Assembly: GCF_007595705.1 (NCBI RefSeq)
Contig: NZ_NISY01000009.1
Span: 124,001-188,000, forward strand
Direction of reading: 5' to 3'
Source: Streptomyces sp. SAJ15
GTDB lineage: Bacteria; Actinomycetota; Actinomycetes; Streptomycetales; Streptomycetaceae
DNA length: 64,000 bases
The notes under the pieces are model-generated. The model ran no database searches, was not told the origin of the DNA, and saw only the letters and a list, made by a program, of their open reading frames with translations. Of this stretch, positions 34,431-43,237 are shown one piece after another. Both the position numbers and the translations under genes were made by a program. Every line of letters starts with the position of its first letter. The first letter of the stretch is position 1.

Positions 34431-34563
34431 GACGGGCCACCCTACCGGCGGCGGATCGCCTTAGTGATCTTCATTGGAAGGGCCGGTCGGAGGCGCCGAC
34501 ACCTGCCTTTACACTCCTACAGTTGATCAAGCAATCACTTCGTCCGCACGGGGGTAGGCAGTC

Positions 34564-34791
34564 ATGTTGGACTGGGTCAAGGAGGTCCTCGGCGAACTGG
34601 CCGAAACCGTCGCCGGGGCGGTCATCGCCATCATCGTGTTCCTCTGGTGGATCGGCGGCCCGGGCTTGACGGCCATCCTGTGGAGCGAGGGCGACAAGCC
34701 CCTGGCCATGCAGTTCCTGGCGGGCTGGGCGGTCGTCACGGTGCTGTACTTCATGCTGTCCCGGCTGGTCCGTCGCATCCGACGCGGCTGA
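34564..34791 (+). CDS. Small two-helix membrane protein
   Basis: The 75-residue product has two hydrophobic helices (VAGAVIAIIVFLWWIGGPGL and MQFLAGWAVVTVLYFML) around a short charged loop, ending in a basic tail RLVRRIRRG. A GGGGGTAGG ribosome site precedes the ATG. Function is unknown. TACACT and TTGATC elements upstream are suggestive but do not make a well-spaced promoter. Confidence 0.7.
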   Translation: MLDWVKEVLGELAETVAGAVIAIIVFLWWIGGPGLTAILWSEGDKPLAMQFLAGWAVVTVLYFMLSRLVRRIRRG

Positions 34792-34908
34792 GCCCCCTCG
34801 GGCCGCCGCCGGGCCGCCCCGCGAGCGTCATACGAGCGTCCTCCGGACTCCGCCGGGCCGCCCCGCGTGCGTGTCGTGGGCGCTGCGTCGGGGCCGCCCG
34901 TCGGAGTG

Positions 34909-35520
34909 TCAGGCCGACGCCCGGGCCACCGGGCGGTAGGTGCACACCTGCACACCCGCGCCGCTGGCGACCGTGGAGACCAGCTCCAGCGTGCGCAGCC
35001 CACCGTCGGCCGGGAAGATCGTCTTTCCGCCGCCCAGCAGCACCGGCATGATCATGAGTCGGAGCTCGTCGACCAGGCCCTCTCCCAGCAGGGTGCGCAC
35101 CAGCGTGGGGCTGCCCATGACCAGCAGGTCTCCGCCGTCGGCCGCGCGCAGGCTCCGCAGCCGGGCGACGGCCTCGTCGCCGGGGATGCGGATGGTGTTC
35201 TCCCACGCCGTCACCTCGTCGTCGCCGAGGGTGCCGGAAACGACGTACTTCGGGAGGGCGTTCATCCGGTCCGCGAAGGGGTCGCCGGCCCGCTCCGGCC
35301 ACGCCGCGGCCATCGTCCGCCAGGTGCGGCGCCCGAAGAGCAGCCCCTCTGCCGTGCGCAACGCGTCGTCGAAGGCGCCGCCCACCACCTCCGGGTCGAA
35401 GAACGGGTGCGACCAGCCGCCGTGGGCGAACCCGCCGTCGGTGTCCTCCTCCGGGCCGCCCGGCGCCTGCACGACGCCGTCCAAGCTCATGAACTCGCTG
35501 ATCACGATGCGCACCGACAT
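34909..35520 (-). CDS. RibD C-terminal-like dihydrofolate reductase family protein
   Basis: The 203-residue product starts SVRIVISEFMSLDGVVQAPG and contains LLFGRRTWRTMAAAWP, KYVVSGTLGDDEVTAWENT, DLLVMGSPTLVRTLLGEGLV and LMIMPVLLGGGKTIFP. These are the hallmarks of the stand-alone RibD-C/DHFR-like family, NADPH-dependent reductases of unknown substrate. The ATG at 35520 follows AGAGGAG closely. It is downstream of an AraC gene on the same strand, about 185 bases away. Confidence 0.85.
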   Translation of the reverse strand: MSVRIVISEFMSLDGVVQAPGGPEEDTDGGFAHGGWSHPFFDPEVVGGAFDDALRTAEGLLFGRRTWRTMAAAWPERAGDPFADRMNALPKYVVSGTLGDDEVTAWENTIRIPGDEAVARLRSLRAADGGDLLVMGSPTLVRTLLGEGLVDELRLMIMPVLLGGGKTIFPADGGLRTLELVSTVASGAGVQVCTYRPVARASA

Positions 35521-35704
35521 GCTCCTCTGCCTCGAACCTGGGCCAGGTCGTGAACTGACCCCCACTCGACCGATCATGACATCGACCACCGACAACGCCC
35601 TGGGAGAACCTTCCGCGCCCGCGGTGGCATGTCGCCCACGGTGACGGACCGTCATGCGGGCGCCGGCCTCCCGCCCTCCCACGGCCGACCGGGCCCCGGG
35701 CTCC

Positions 35705-36643
35705 TCAGGCGGCGGTCCGGGACTGTCGGCGGTAGCCGCCGGGAGCCTGCCCGAACTCGCGCTTGAACGCCTTGGCGAAGGCGTACTCCGAGCCGTATCC
35801 GGTCCGGGCGGCCACCGCGGTGAGCGGGGCCTTGGACTCCCGGAGGAGCCTGGCGGCGGTCGTCATGCGCCAGCGGGTCAGATAGGCCATGGGCGGCTCG
35901 CCGACCAGCGTGGTGAAGCGCCGTGCGAAGGCCGCGCGGGACAGGCCCACCCGTTCGGCGAGCGACTCGACCGTCCACGGGACGGAAGGGTCCGCGTGGA
36001 TGGCCGCCAGCGCCGGCGCCACCGCCGAGTCGCCCAGGGCGGCGGCCCAGCCCCTGGTCGTCGCGGGTGGCTGCTCCTCCAGCCAGCCTCGCAGGATGTA
36101 GAGCAGCAGCGAGTCGATGAGCGTGGGCACGATGCCGGCCGACCCGATGCGCGGGTTCTCCAACTCCGCGGCGAGCAGGCCGATCGCGGCGTTCAGCTCG
36201 GGGTGGCGGCCCTGCCCGGTCTTGAGGTGGACGACCTCCGGGAGTTGACGCACCAGCGGGTGGGGGCGCCCCTGGTCCAGGTGGTAGTTCCCGCACAGCA
36301 GACGGGTGAGCGGCCCGTCGCCGCCGAGGCTCACCGTGCCCAGGGGGGATCCCGGACGGTAGTGGTGGGGCTGCTCCACCTCGGCCGGCGTGTCGGGGTG
36401 GTCGGCGAGGATGTGGTCCCGGCCGTCCCGCAGGAAGACCACGTCACCCGTGGTCAGGTCGAGCGGCGTCAGGTGTCGCGTGTCGTCGAGGGGGACCAGC
36501 CAGCACCTGCCGTGCAGCACCACGTGGAAACCGGCCCCCGCCACCTTGGGGAGGCGCAGGCCCCACGGCGCTCGGCCTTCGGTGCGCACCGACGTGGGTT
36601 GCCCGGTCCGCATCGAGCTCAGCGCCTCGCTCAGGATGTCCAA
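35705..36643 (-). CDS. AraC-family regulator with N-terminal cupin
   Basis: The 312-residue product has an AraC-binding cupin domain (FHVVLHGRCWLVP, LTTGDVVFLRDGRDHIL). It ends in two helix-turn-helix units: WTVESLAERVGLSRAAFARRF and APLTAVAARTGYGSEYAFAKAFKREFGQAPGGYR. This is the cupin_6 AraC type commonly found beside oxidoreductases. The TTG start at 36643 has GGAGGGG six bases upstream. It is divergent from tmrB and lies upstream of the RibD-like reductase gene, which it may regulate. Confidence 0.88.
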   Translation of the reverse strand: MDILSEALSSMRTGQPTSVRTEGRAPWGLRLPKVAGAGFHVVLHGRCWLVPLDDTRHLTPLDLTTGDVVFLRDGRDHILADHPDTPAEVEQPHHYRPGSPLGTVSLGGDGPLTRLLCGNYHLDQGRPHPLVRQLPEVVHLKTGQGRHPELNAAIGLLAAELENPRIGSAGIVPTLIDSLLLYILRGWLEEQPPATTRGWAAALGDSAVAPALAAIHADPSVPWTVESLAERVGLSRAAFARRFTTLVGEPPMAYLTRWRMTTAARLLRESKAPLTAVAARTGYGSEYAFAKAFKREFGQAPGGYRRQSRTAA

Positions 36644-36759
36644 TCTCGCCCCTCCCCCGTTTCCACCCCGCCGCGTCGGCGGTGGCGATCCACCCTACTT
36701 TCCGCCCGTCCTCCTCGACGGCCAGGGGCTCGGCCCGCGTGCGCCCGTACGATCGGGAC

Positions 36760-37392
36760 ATGCTCTTATGGATCAACGGCCCCTTCGGGGGCGGCAAGAC
36801 GCAGACCGCGTACGAGATCCGGCGCCGACTCCCCGGCAGCATCGTCTGCGATCCCGAACACGTCGGATTCGGACTCCACCGGACGCTGCCGCGGAGCCTG
36901 CGCGGGGACTTCCAGGACCTCGCGGCGTGGCGGCAGGGGGTGTTCGAGGTACTGGACCTGACCCTGCGCCGGCATGACGGGGTGGTGATCGTGCCGATGA
37001 CGGTCGTGGAGCCGAAGTACTTCCAGGAGACCGTCGGCCGGCTGCGCGAACACGGCCACGAGGTCAGGCACTTCGCCCTGCTCGCCGAGCGCGAGACGGT
37101 GCTGCGCCGGCTGCGTGAGCGCGGCCTCGGGCACGCGATCGGGCTCGTCGCCGGCAAGGACACCGCGCTGCGTCGGGAGAGCTTCGCGGTGTCCAAGCTC
37201 GACGTCTGTCTGGAGCGCCTGCGCGGGGAGGAGTTCGCCGAGCATCTGTGGACCGATCGGCTCACGGTCCCGCAGGTCGCCGAGCGCGTCGCCGCCTCGG
37301 CGGGCCTGGCGCTGAGCCCGAACTCGGACGGAGAGCTGCTCGGACGGCTGCGCCGCGCCTGGACGGGGATCAGGCACATACGGTTCGACTGA
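36760..37392 (+). CDS. tmrB: TmrB-like ATP-binding protein (tunicamycin resistance family)
   Basis: This 210-residue P-loop protein follows Bacillus TmrB along its length: WINGPFGGGKTQTAYEIRRR with the Walker A motif, CDPEHVGFGLHRTLP, VVIVPMTVVEPKYFQETVGR, VRHFALLAERETVLRRLRER, and a closing IRHIRFD. TmrB binds ATP and protects cells from tunicamycin, possibly by sequestering the drug at the membrane. The Streptomyces homologue may act on a related nucleoside antibiotic. Codon 3 is TTA (36766-36768), the rare leucine codon read by bldA tRNA, so translation should be growth-phase dependent. I saw no other in-frame TTA in the neighbouring genes. The ATG at 36760 lacks a clear ribosome site. Confidence 0.85.
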   Translation: MLLWINGPFGGGKTQTAYEIRRRLPGSIVCDPEHVGFGLHRTLPRSLRGDFQDLAAWRQGVFEVLDLTLRRHDGVVIVPMTVVEPKYFQETVGRLREHGHEVRHFALLAERETVLRRLRERGLGHAIGLVAGKDTALRRESFAVSKLDVCLERLRGEEFAEHLWTDRLTVPQVAERVAASAGLALSPNSDGELLGRLRRAWTGIRHIRFD

Positions 37393-37439
37393 CGGCCGCC
37401 GAGTACGGCGCCGTGCTCGCGCGCCACCGCCCCCGGCCG

Positions 37440-37571
37440 GGTGGCGCGTGCGGCCGACGCACCGGCATCATCGCCGGATGCCTCATCTCGGACTACACGG
37501 TGGCCGTCTTCCGGGACCCGTACGGAAACCGCTGGGACCTGATCCAGCCGAACCGGCCGACGGCGCCCTGA
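37440..37571 (+). pseudogene. C-terminal fragment of a VOC (glyoxalase/bleomycin-resistance) protein
   Basis: The frame ending at 37571 encodes ISDYTVAVFRDPYGNRWDLI followed by QPN, the last strand of a vicinal-oxygen-chelate domain with its metal-site acidic region. The rest of the domain is missing; the preceding sequence is the 3' end of tmrB in another frame. It is probably a deletion relic. Confidence 0.55.
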
Positions 37572-37632
37572 GCGCCGGAGCCGACGTCACCCCGAGCGCC
37601 GGCACCGACGTCACCCTGAGCGCCGGAGCCGG
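37570..37632. repeat. 24-bp tandem repeat, about 2.6 copies
   Basis: Units starting GAGCGCCGG begin at 37570, 37594 and 37618 and each contains CCGACGTCACCC except the last, which is truncated. The array lies between the VOC relic and the convergent TPR gene. Confidence 0.6.
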
Positions 37633-37650
37633 CCGACGCGGCGCCGCCGG

Positions 37651-38970
37651 TCATCCGCCCAGCCGGCCGGCGAGGCGGGACTGGGCCTGCCGGTCGTAGC
37701 GGCACAGCGGGCGCAGGCTGACGCGTTCGCTCAGCAGGGTCCGGGCCAGGTCGGGACGGCTGCCGCGCAGGGTGGCCTCGACCAGGGTGCGCTGCAGCGC
37801 GTCCCGCTGGGCGTGGCTGCCGCCGAAGGCGTGGAAGCGGTGCCGCAGCGGAAGCAGCAGCTCGGTGACCTCGTCGTAGCGGCCGCGCCCGTAGTCGACC
37901 AGGGCCCGGCACACCGGCAGGCCGATGTCGACGGTCATGGAGACGTTGGACACGCCCGGGTCGGCGCGTCGGACCCACTCCTGCCGGTCCCGGACGAGGG
38001 CCTCGGCGTCGGAGAAGCGGCCGGCGCCCACGTAGGCCATGACGGCGTGGGCGTCGTTGAAGGCGTAGTACGCGCCGTCCCGCCGCCGCGCCCAGGCGTC
38101 GGCCAGGGTGCTCCACCGGTCGCCGGTGTCGACGCCGGCCAGGTGCAGGCGCCACAGCAGCGAGGCCGCGTCCAGCAGCTCCATCGCCGCGTCGGAGGAG
38201 TCCTCGTGGTGCACGGCGGTGTCGTAGACCTCCAGCACTCGGTCGGTGCGCCCGGACTCCAGAAGGTAGAGGGCGTAGTGCCACCAGTTGTGCACGGTGA
38301 GGTAGTTGCCGTCCGCCCAGTTCCGCGCGCGGGCGTCCAGGTAGCGGATGCCGTCCTCGAAGCGCCCCTGCATCTCGTAGGTGTGCACCACGGCGTGGAT
38401 GCCCCACACGTCGCGGGCGTTGCGCTCCACGGCCTCCAGGCCCACCTCCTCGGCCCGTCGGTAGTGGCCGGACTCCTCCAGGCCGAAGGCGTAACAGCCG
38501 AGCAGCGGCCCGTAGTGCGGATCGTCCGCGTCCCAGGCGGAGAGGGCGCCGCCGATGCGGTCGCGCAGCAGCACGGCGTCGCCGGTGAAGAAGTCGATCT
38601 GATGGCCCACGGCGAGGGCGAGCGCGTCCCGCGGGCAGGCCACGCTCACCTCGGCCAGGAGGCGGCCGGCGCGGTGGATGTCGCCGGCGAGCCAGGAGGA
38701 CGCGGCCTCCAGGTGCCCGCGCTCCCGAGAGGTGAGTCGCGCGGGGTCCACCTCCCGCCGGAACGCCTCGAACGCGCCGCGGGCGTCGGCCGCGGCGGTC
38801 TCCTCCGTGCCCAGCAGTCCGAGGTAGGCGGCGAAGACGTTGCCCATGACCGAACGGGGTGAGTCGCGGAGCGCGGCACGCACCTCCGCGTCCACCTCCT
38901 CGCGGAAGAAGAGCAGATGGTCCAGCGCGCTCTCGTAGTGGCGCGCCGCGTCGGCGCCGGTGCGGGTCAT
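37651..38970 (-). CDS. TTC38-like tetratricopeptide repeat protein
   Basis: The 439-residue protein is helical throughout, with TPR-like pairs and the segments typical of the TTC38 family: ALAVGHQIDFFTGDAVLLRD, DVWGIHAVVHTYEMQGRFED, NYLTVHNWWHYALYLLESG and MELLDAASLLWRLHLAGVD. Function of the family is unknown; the conserved His/Glu/Trp residues have been noted but not assigned. The ATG at 38970 opens TRTGADAARHYESALDHLL. It is monocistronic and convergent with the 37.4 kb relics. Confidence 0.82.
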   Translation of the reverse strand: MTRTGADAARHYESALDHLLFFREEVDAEVRAALRDSPRSVMGNVFAAYLGLLGTEETAAADARGAFEAFRREVDPARLTSRERGHLEAASSWLAGDIHRAGRLLAEVSVACPRDALALAVGHQIDFFTGDAVLLRDRIGGALSAWDADDPHYGPLLGCYAFGLEESGHYRRAEEVGLEAVERNARDVWGIHAVVHTYEMQGRFEDGIRYLDARARNWADGNYLTVHNWWHYALYLLESGRTDRVLEVYDTAVHHEDSSDAAMELLDAASLLWRLHLAGVDTGDRWSTLADAWARRRDGAYYAFNDAHAVMAYVGAGRFSDAEALVRDRQEWVRRADPGVSNVSMTVDIGLPVCRALVDYGRGRYDEVTELLLPLRHRFHAFGGSHAQRDALQRTLVEATLRGSRPDLARTLLSERVSLRPLCRYDRQAQSRLAGRLGG

Positions 38971-39492
38971 CGTCTGTCCGTGCCGGTCCGTCCCCACCGA
39001 GAGCCTCCCGTTCGGCCGCCGCGCCGGTACATCCCTGCCCGGTCGCGGGGGTGTCGATGCGCGCCCACGACGGGGAGGCGGCCGACCACCCCACCGCCCG
39101 GCCAGCCATCCCGGGCGACGGGCGCGTACCCGGGCCCCACCAGGCGATTCCCGGGACGAGGGCGCGCCGCGGCGGCCCGGACGCCCGGTGCCGGCGGCCG
39201 GCGCGCGGAGGCCGCGGTCACTCGTCCGGAGCAGCCCACCAAGCCGGGCCACCGTGCGCGATCACATGATGTCGGTGTGTCACGTTGTAGCGCTCTCGTG
39301 TCGCGCGCAACGTGCTCCCGCAACGCGCAGACCGGCAGTGAACGTGGTTCATGCCCGTTCGGCCCGCCCCTCGAAACTCGTGCCCGTGCCGGGGACGTCG
39401 CAGTGATCGGCGCCCCGGGCAGGCCCGCAGGATGCGACGGTGCGTGTCCATACCGCCGCGCGTTGCCCTCCTCGATCAAAGGAGCAAACCCC
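38971..39492. other. Intergenic region upstream of protease gene
   Basis: Most of these 522 bases are featureless GC-rich sequence. From 39279 to 39316 a CACGTTG/CAACGTG inverted repeat surrounds GCGC half-sites. AAAGGAG at 39479-39485 is the protease ribosome site. No gene was found. Confidence 0.4.
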
Positions 39493-40821
39493 GTGCGAAG
39501 TATCAGACTCGCGGTCCTTCCGTTGGCGACGGCCGCCATCGTGGCGCTCACCGGTCCGGCGACCGCCTGGGCCACCCCCGACCCGACCGACCCCGTGCCG
39601 CCCCTCGAGACCACGGCCAGCCCCGCCCCGCGGATGGCCAGTGGCGAGGTGATCGACTCACCGACCGCCGCCGAGGCGCTGCAGCGCTACTGGACGCCCG
39701 AGCGGATGAAGAACGCGATACCGCTCGACCGCGTCGACGTGACGCCGGGCGCGTCGGGCCAGAGCGCGAAGGCTGAGTCGACGCCGGCCACCGCCGCACG
39801 GCAGGGCCGTACCGACGCGAGCGCGCCCCCGGCAGCGGCGGAGCCCCAGACGCAGGCCAAGCCCAAGCCGAAGACCCAGAAGCAGGAGAAGGGCCAGGCC
39901 AAGCCGAAGACTCAGGAGAAGGGCCAGGCCAAGCCCCAGGCACAGGCCAAGCCGAAGACTCAGGAGAAGGGCCAGGCCAAGCCCCAGGCACAGGCCAAGC
40001 CGAAGACCCAGAAGCAGGACCAGGCCAAGCCCCAGGCACAGGCCAAGCCGAAGACCCAGAAGCAGGACCAGGCCAAGCCCCAGGCACAGGCCAAGCCGAA
40101 GACCCAGAAGCAGGACCAGGCCAAGCCCCAGGCACAGGCCAAGCCCAAGGCGCAGGCACAGGCCGCGGCGCAGCTCACCGAATCGGCCGCGGTCGGCAAG
40201 GTGTTCTTCACCGACCCCGGAGACGGGCTCGACTACGTGTGCTCGGCCAGCGCCCTCAGCAGCCCGTCGCGGCAGATGCTCATCACCGCGGGCCACTGTG
40301 TGCACCAGGGCGGCGGCGGCACCTGGATGACCAACTGGACCTACGCGCCGCGCTACCGTGAGGGCGTAACCCCGTTCGGCCTCTTCTCCGCCCAGCAGTT
40401 CCGCACCTTCGACGCGTGGATCAACGACTCCGACCTCCGCCGGGACGTGGCGGTGGTGACGACCTTCACGCTCAACGGCAGCAAGGTCGTCGACGTGACC
40501 GGCGGTCACGGGCTGAGCTGGAACTTCCCCACCGACCAGGCCATCACGATCCTCGGCTACCCGGGCAACTTCTCCGACGGAGAGGTGCAGTCGTGGTGCA
40601 CGGGCGTCACCCGTCCGGTCACCGACGGCCGGCGCGAGATGCAGTGCAACTTCGGTGGCGGCTCCAGCGGCGGCCCCTGGCTGCGGGAATACAACCCGCT
40701 CACCGGTCTGGGCTCCGTCAACGGCGTGATGAGCACGCTCGCCACGGACGGCTGGAACCGCACCCCGTACTTCGACGACGCGGTGAAGGCGATGGTCGAC
40801 GCGCAGGGTAGCGTCACCTGA
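39493..40821 (+). CDS. Secreted trypsin-like (V8/glutamyl endopeptidase-type) serine protease with repeat linker
   Basis: The 442-residue preproprotein starts at GTG behind AAAGGAG, with a signal peptide (residues 1-28, cut near AWA). A propeptide contains QRYWTPERMKNAIPLD. A 110-residue linker of AKPKTQKQDQ/AKPQAQ repeats follows, then a chymotrypsin-fold domain beginning VGKVFFTD. Catalytic residues are H268 in TAGHC, D318 in RRDVAVV, and S392 in GGGSSGGPW. Cysteines around the active site suggest disulfides. It should be exported and activated extracellularly. The next gene, 23 bases downstream, encodes a small membrane protein that reuses the propeptide motif. Confidence 0.9.
   Translation: MRSIRLAVLPLATAAIVALTGPATAWATPDPTDPVPPLETTASPAPRMASGEVIDSPTAAEALQRYWTPERMKNAIPLDRVDVTPGASGQSAKAESTPATAARQGRTDASAPPAAAEPQTQAKPKPKTQKQEKGQAKPKTQEKGQAKPQAQAKPKTQEKGQAKPQAQAKPKTQKQDQAKPQAQAKPKTQKQDQAKPQAQAKPKTQKQDQAKPQAQAKPKAQAQAAAQLTESAAVGKVFFTDPGDGLDYVCSASALSSPSRQMLITAGHCVHQGGGGTWMTNWTYAPRYREGVTPFGLFSAQQFRTFDAWINDSDLRRDVAVVTTFTLNGSKVVDVTGGHGLSWNFPTDQAITILGYPGNFSDGEVQSWCTGVTRPVTDGRREMQCNFGGGSSGGPWLREYNPLTGLGSVNGVMSTLATDGWNRTPYFDDAVKAMVDAQGSVT
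39850..40160 (+). repeat. In-frame 48-bp repeats encoding the protease K/P/Q/A linker
   Basis: The unit encodes roughly QAKPQAQAKPKTQKQD and recurs with high DNA identity, varying between KTQKQD, KTQEKG and KTQKQEKG endings. The low synonymous variation indicates recent expansion. The encoded stretch should be extended, basic and disordered. Confidence 0.8.
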
Positions 40822-40844
40822 TCCACCGACGAGGAGACAGTCCC

Positions 40845-41132
40845 ATGAGCCGTCCCCACCACGACACACCCGCCCGACTCCACGACCGCGGCCACGGCCG
40901 CGGCAGGGCGAACCGGTTGCCGTGGTGGGGCACGGCCGCCGCCGTGCTCGCCGCCGTGGTCGCGCTGGTCGCCTGGCGCACCGCGGCGGCCGCGCCGAAA
41001 CCTCCGCAGCCTCCGCCGGCCCCGGGCTCCACCAGCAGCGATGCGCGGCCGGACCCCGGCACGTCGGAAGGCTATTGGACACCCGAACGCATGCGAGAGG
41101 CCCGGCACGCCCCCATGCCGGAGGACGAGTGA
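40845..41132 (+). CDS. Small single-pass membrane protein with protease-propeptide motif
   Basis: The 95-residue protein has a basic N terminus (RLHDRGHGRGRANRL), one membrane helix (LPWWGTAAAVLAAVVALVAW), a proline-rich stalk and the C-terminal GYWTPERMREARHAPMPEDE. YWTPERM is also in the propeptide of the protease encoded just upstream. GAGGAGA precedes the ATG, and only 23 bases separate the genes, so they form an operon. By topology rules the motif should face outward. A role as membrane-tethered propeptide mimic, inhibitor or docking site is inference. Confidence 0.75.
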   Translation: MSRPHHDTPARLHDRGHGRGRANRLPWWGTAAAVLAAVVALVAWRTAAAAPKPPQPPPAPGSTSSDARPDPGTSEGYWTPERMREARHAPMPEDE

Positions 41133-41164
41133 GCCAGCGGTCTCGCGGGCGCTCCACCAGGGGC

Positions 41165-43177
41165 TCATGATGACTGGGCGCCCGCGCCGGTCTCCGTCCG
41201 CAGCCGGTGGGTCATCCGCCGCATGGCGGAGACCGGCAGCGCCGGGTTCCGGGCCGCGTCCTCCGCGAGGTCGACGTTCCACAGCAGTCGTGTCAGCACC
41301 CCGGCCGGCAGCCGAGGATGGCGGGCGGCGGCGCGGCGCACCTCGAGGCGCGGATCGTCGAGGAGCCATACCGCGGAGGCGGGGGTCAGCCGGGGATCGG
41401 TCGCGGCGCGCAGCCGCACCTCCCGGTGGGGATCGCGGCTGAAGCGCTCCACCAGCTCGGCGGTCGCGTCCGGGTCGTCCAGGGCCAACTGCCGCATGCG
41501 GGGGTTCGGATCCTCGGCGTACCGCAGGAGTCCGCGGCGGGGGAAGTTCGGGTGGGTGCGCGGGCGGCCGGGATGGCTGAGACTCCCGTTCCACCAGCGC
41601 CACACCTCCAGCAGCAGGTCCGCGGGGGCGTCGTCGCAGGATTCGGTGAGGAAGAGCCGCACCACACGGTCCTCGTCGCGCGCGAGGCGTTCCACCACGT
41701 CCGGTGGCAGGCGCCTGGCGCGGGCGACGCTGCCGCGCACCAGCGGATGCGAGGAGGCGGCCAGCCGGCGCATGGCCTGCGGGTCGTGGTGGAGCGCCAC
41801 GACCCAGGGCAGTGCGTGCCGGAGCCCGTGGGGGTCGACGTCGACCGGGATGGCGGCGCGCTGTTCCTCGGTGAGGTCGGGACGCAGGGACACGACGAAG
41901 CGGACGCCGTGGTCCGTGTCGTGTGCCAGGCGGGCCACCAGGTCGGGCGCGAGGTGCGGGTTGGCCGCGAGAGCGCCGCGCAGCGCGGGTTCCTCGTGGG
42001 CGCACAGGTGCTCGGCGAGTCCGCGCTCCAGCCGGCAGGACTCGGCGGCCCGGTCGCGGCGGTCGAGGGTGTCGAGGGTGTCGAAGACCGGTCGCGACAT
42101 CGGATGGTCGCGGTGGTGGAGCAACAGGGCCGTGACGCGGACCCGGTCGTCGGGGTCGGAGAGCAGCGTGCGCCGGTGGGGGTCGGGCAGCCGCGCCCAG
42201 CCGTTCCCGCAGGCCGAGGCCCGCACGGCCGGGTCGGGGTCGGCGGCCAGGGTGGCCAGCGACTCGACGGGCAGCCCGGGGAGCCGGGCGGTCTCCTCGC
42301 GGACTTGGGCGGACGGGTCGGCGGCGAGCGTCACGTGGGCGGTCTCGGGCAGCGCGGCGCGGCGGTCCGCCGCGTGCAGGGTGAGGATCCAGCGGCGCCG
42401 GGGGTCGGCCTCGCCGAGGATCAGTCGCGCCCACTGTCGAGGGTCGAGGTTCGGCTGGGTCTCGGCCGTCAGCTCGCGCACCTTCGCGTCGGGGTGGTCG
42501 ATGGCGGCGTCCACGACGGAGGCCGGCAGGGGCCGCCACAGCAGAAGGTGGCTGAGGCCCAGCAGTCCGTGTCGGACGTCGTCGGGGGCGGCGGCGTGGC
42601 CCGCGAGTCCGTTGGCCCACGCCTCGCACAGGCGTCCACGGGGGCGCGGCCCTCGGGAGAGGAATGCCCAGGCCGCGGCCCGCTGCTCCGGGGTCTCCCG
42701 GGCGGCGGCCCGCGCGGCCGCCTCCCGGCGTTCGGTGACCCGGTCCACGGCGACGAGCCAGGTCTCGTACTCCTCGGTGGTGGCGCCCAGCAGGGCCTCC
42801 CCGTGGGTGGCGGCGGTGACGAACTCCGGCTCCCCGGGGCGGTCTCCGAGGACACCGGCGAGATCCCAGCGCGCGGTGAGACGCACCCGGGTCCAGTACG
42901 GGGAGGGCCGGCCCGGCCCGGCGCCGGCGACGCTGATGAGGAAGGCCCCGTCGTCGCCGATGATCCGGTGTGCGACGGCGAGCCGGTGCCACTCCGCGTT
43001 GAGCTCGGCGACCAGGTCGGGCCGGTCCCTCCGGACGGCCACCGTCGGCTCGGCCGTGACGGTGGTGATCGGGCGCCAGGCGGTCGAAGGCGGGATGACG
43101 CCCTCGTCCCTCGCGTCGCCGATCACATCCAGTCCGGCACGGCCCAGCAGCTCCGACAGTTCACTCGCCCGTGTCAT
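41165..43177 (-). CDS. Leucine-rich repeat variant (LRV) protein
   Basis: The 670-residue protein is built of short helical repeats with the LRV pattern: PxxVxxxLAxDPxxxVRxxAAxxP, seen as LAADPDPAVRASA, LAHDTDHGVRFVV, LARDEDRVVRLFL, FSRDPHREVRLRAA and LLDDPRLEVRRAAA. The N-terminal 180 residues contain a YWTRVRLTARWDLAG segment and are not repetitive. LRV arrays form right-handed superhelices for protein binding. The iron-sulfur cysteine cluster of the Azotobacter prototype is absent. The start ATG is at 43177. Confidence 0.85.
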   Translation of the reverse strand: MTRASELSELLGRAGLDVIGDARDEGVIPPSTAWRPITTVTAEPTVAVRRDRPDLVAELNAEWHRLAVAHRIIGDDGAFLISVAGAGPGRPSPYWTRVRLTARWDLAGVLGDRPGEPEFVTAATHGEALLGATTEEYETWLVAVDRVTERREAAARAAARETPEQRAAAWAFLSRGPRPRGRLCEAWANGLAGHAAAPDDVRHGLLGLSHLLLWRPLPASVVDAAIDHPDAKVRELTAETQPNLDPRQWARLILGEADPRRRWILTLHAADRRAALPETAHVTLAADPSAQVREETARLPGLPVESLATLAADPDPAVRASACGNGWARLPDPHRRTLLSDPDDRVRVTALLLHHRDHPMSRPVFDTLDTLDRRDRAAESCRLERGLAEHLCAHEEPALRGALAANPHLAPDLVARLAHDTDHGVRFVVSLRPDLTEEQRAAIPVDVDPHGLRHALPWVVALHHDPQAMRRLAASSHPLVRGSVARARRLPPDVVERLARDEDRVVRLFLTESCDDAPADLLLEVWRWWNGSLSHPGRPRTHPNFPRRGLLRYAEDPNPRMRQLALDDPDATAELVERFSRDPHREVRLRAATDPRLTPASAVWLLDDPRLEVRRAAARHPRLPAGVLTRLLWNVDLAEDAARNPALPVSAMRRMTHRLRTETGAGAQSS

Positions 43178-43237
43178 GGCGGTTCATGATGCCCGAGGGC
43201 GCTTGACGGCGAGGAACCGGCCCGGGAGGCGGCTCGG

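Noticed and set aside
34033..34464. Rightward open frame across the SUMF1-type relic
   Set aside because: Translation is low-complexity; the opposite strand shows family signatures instead.
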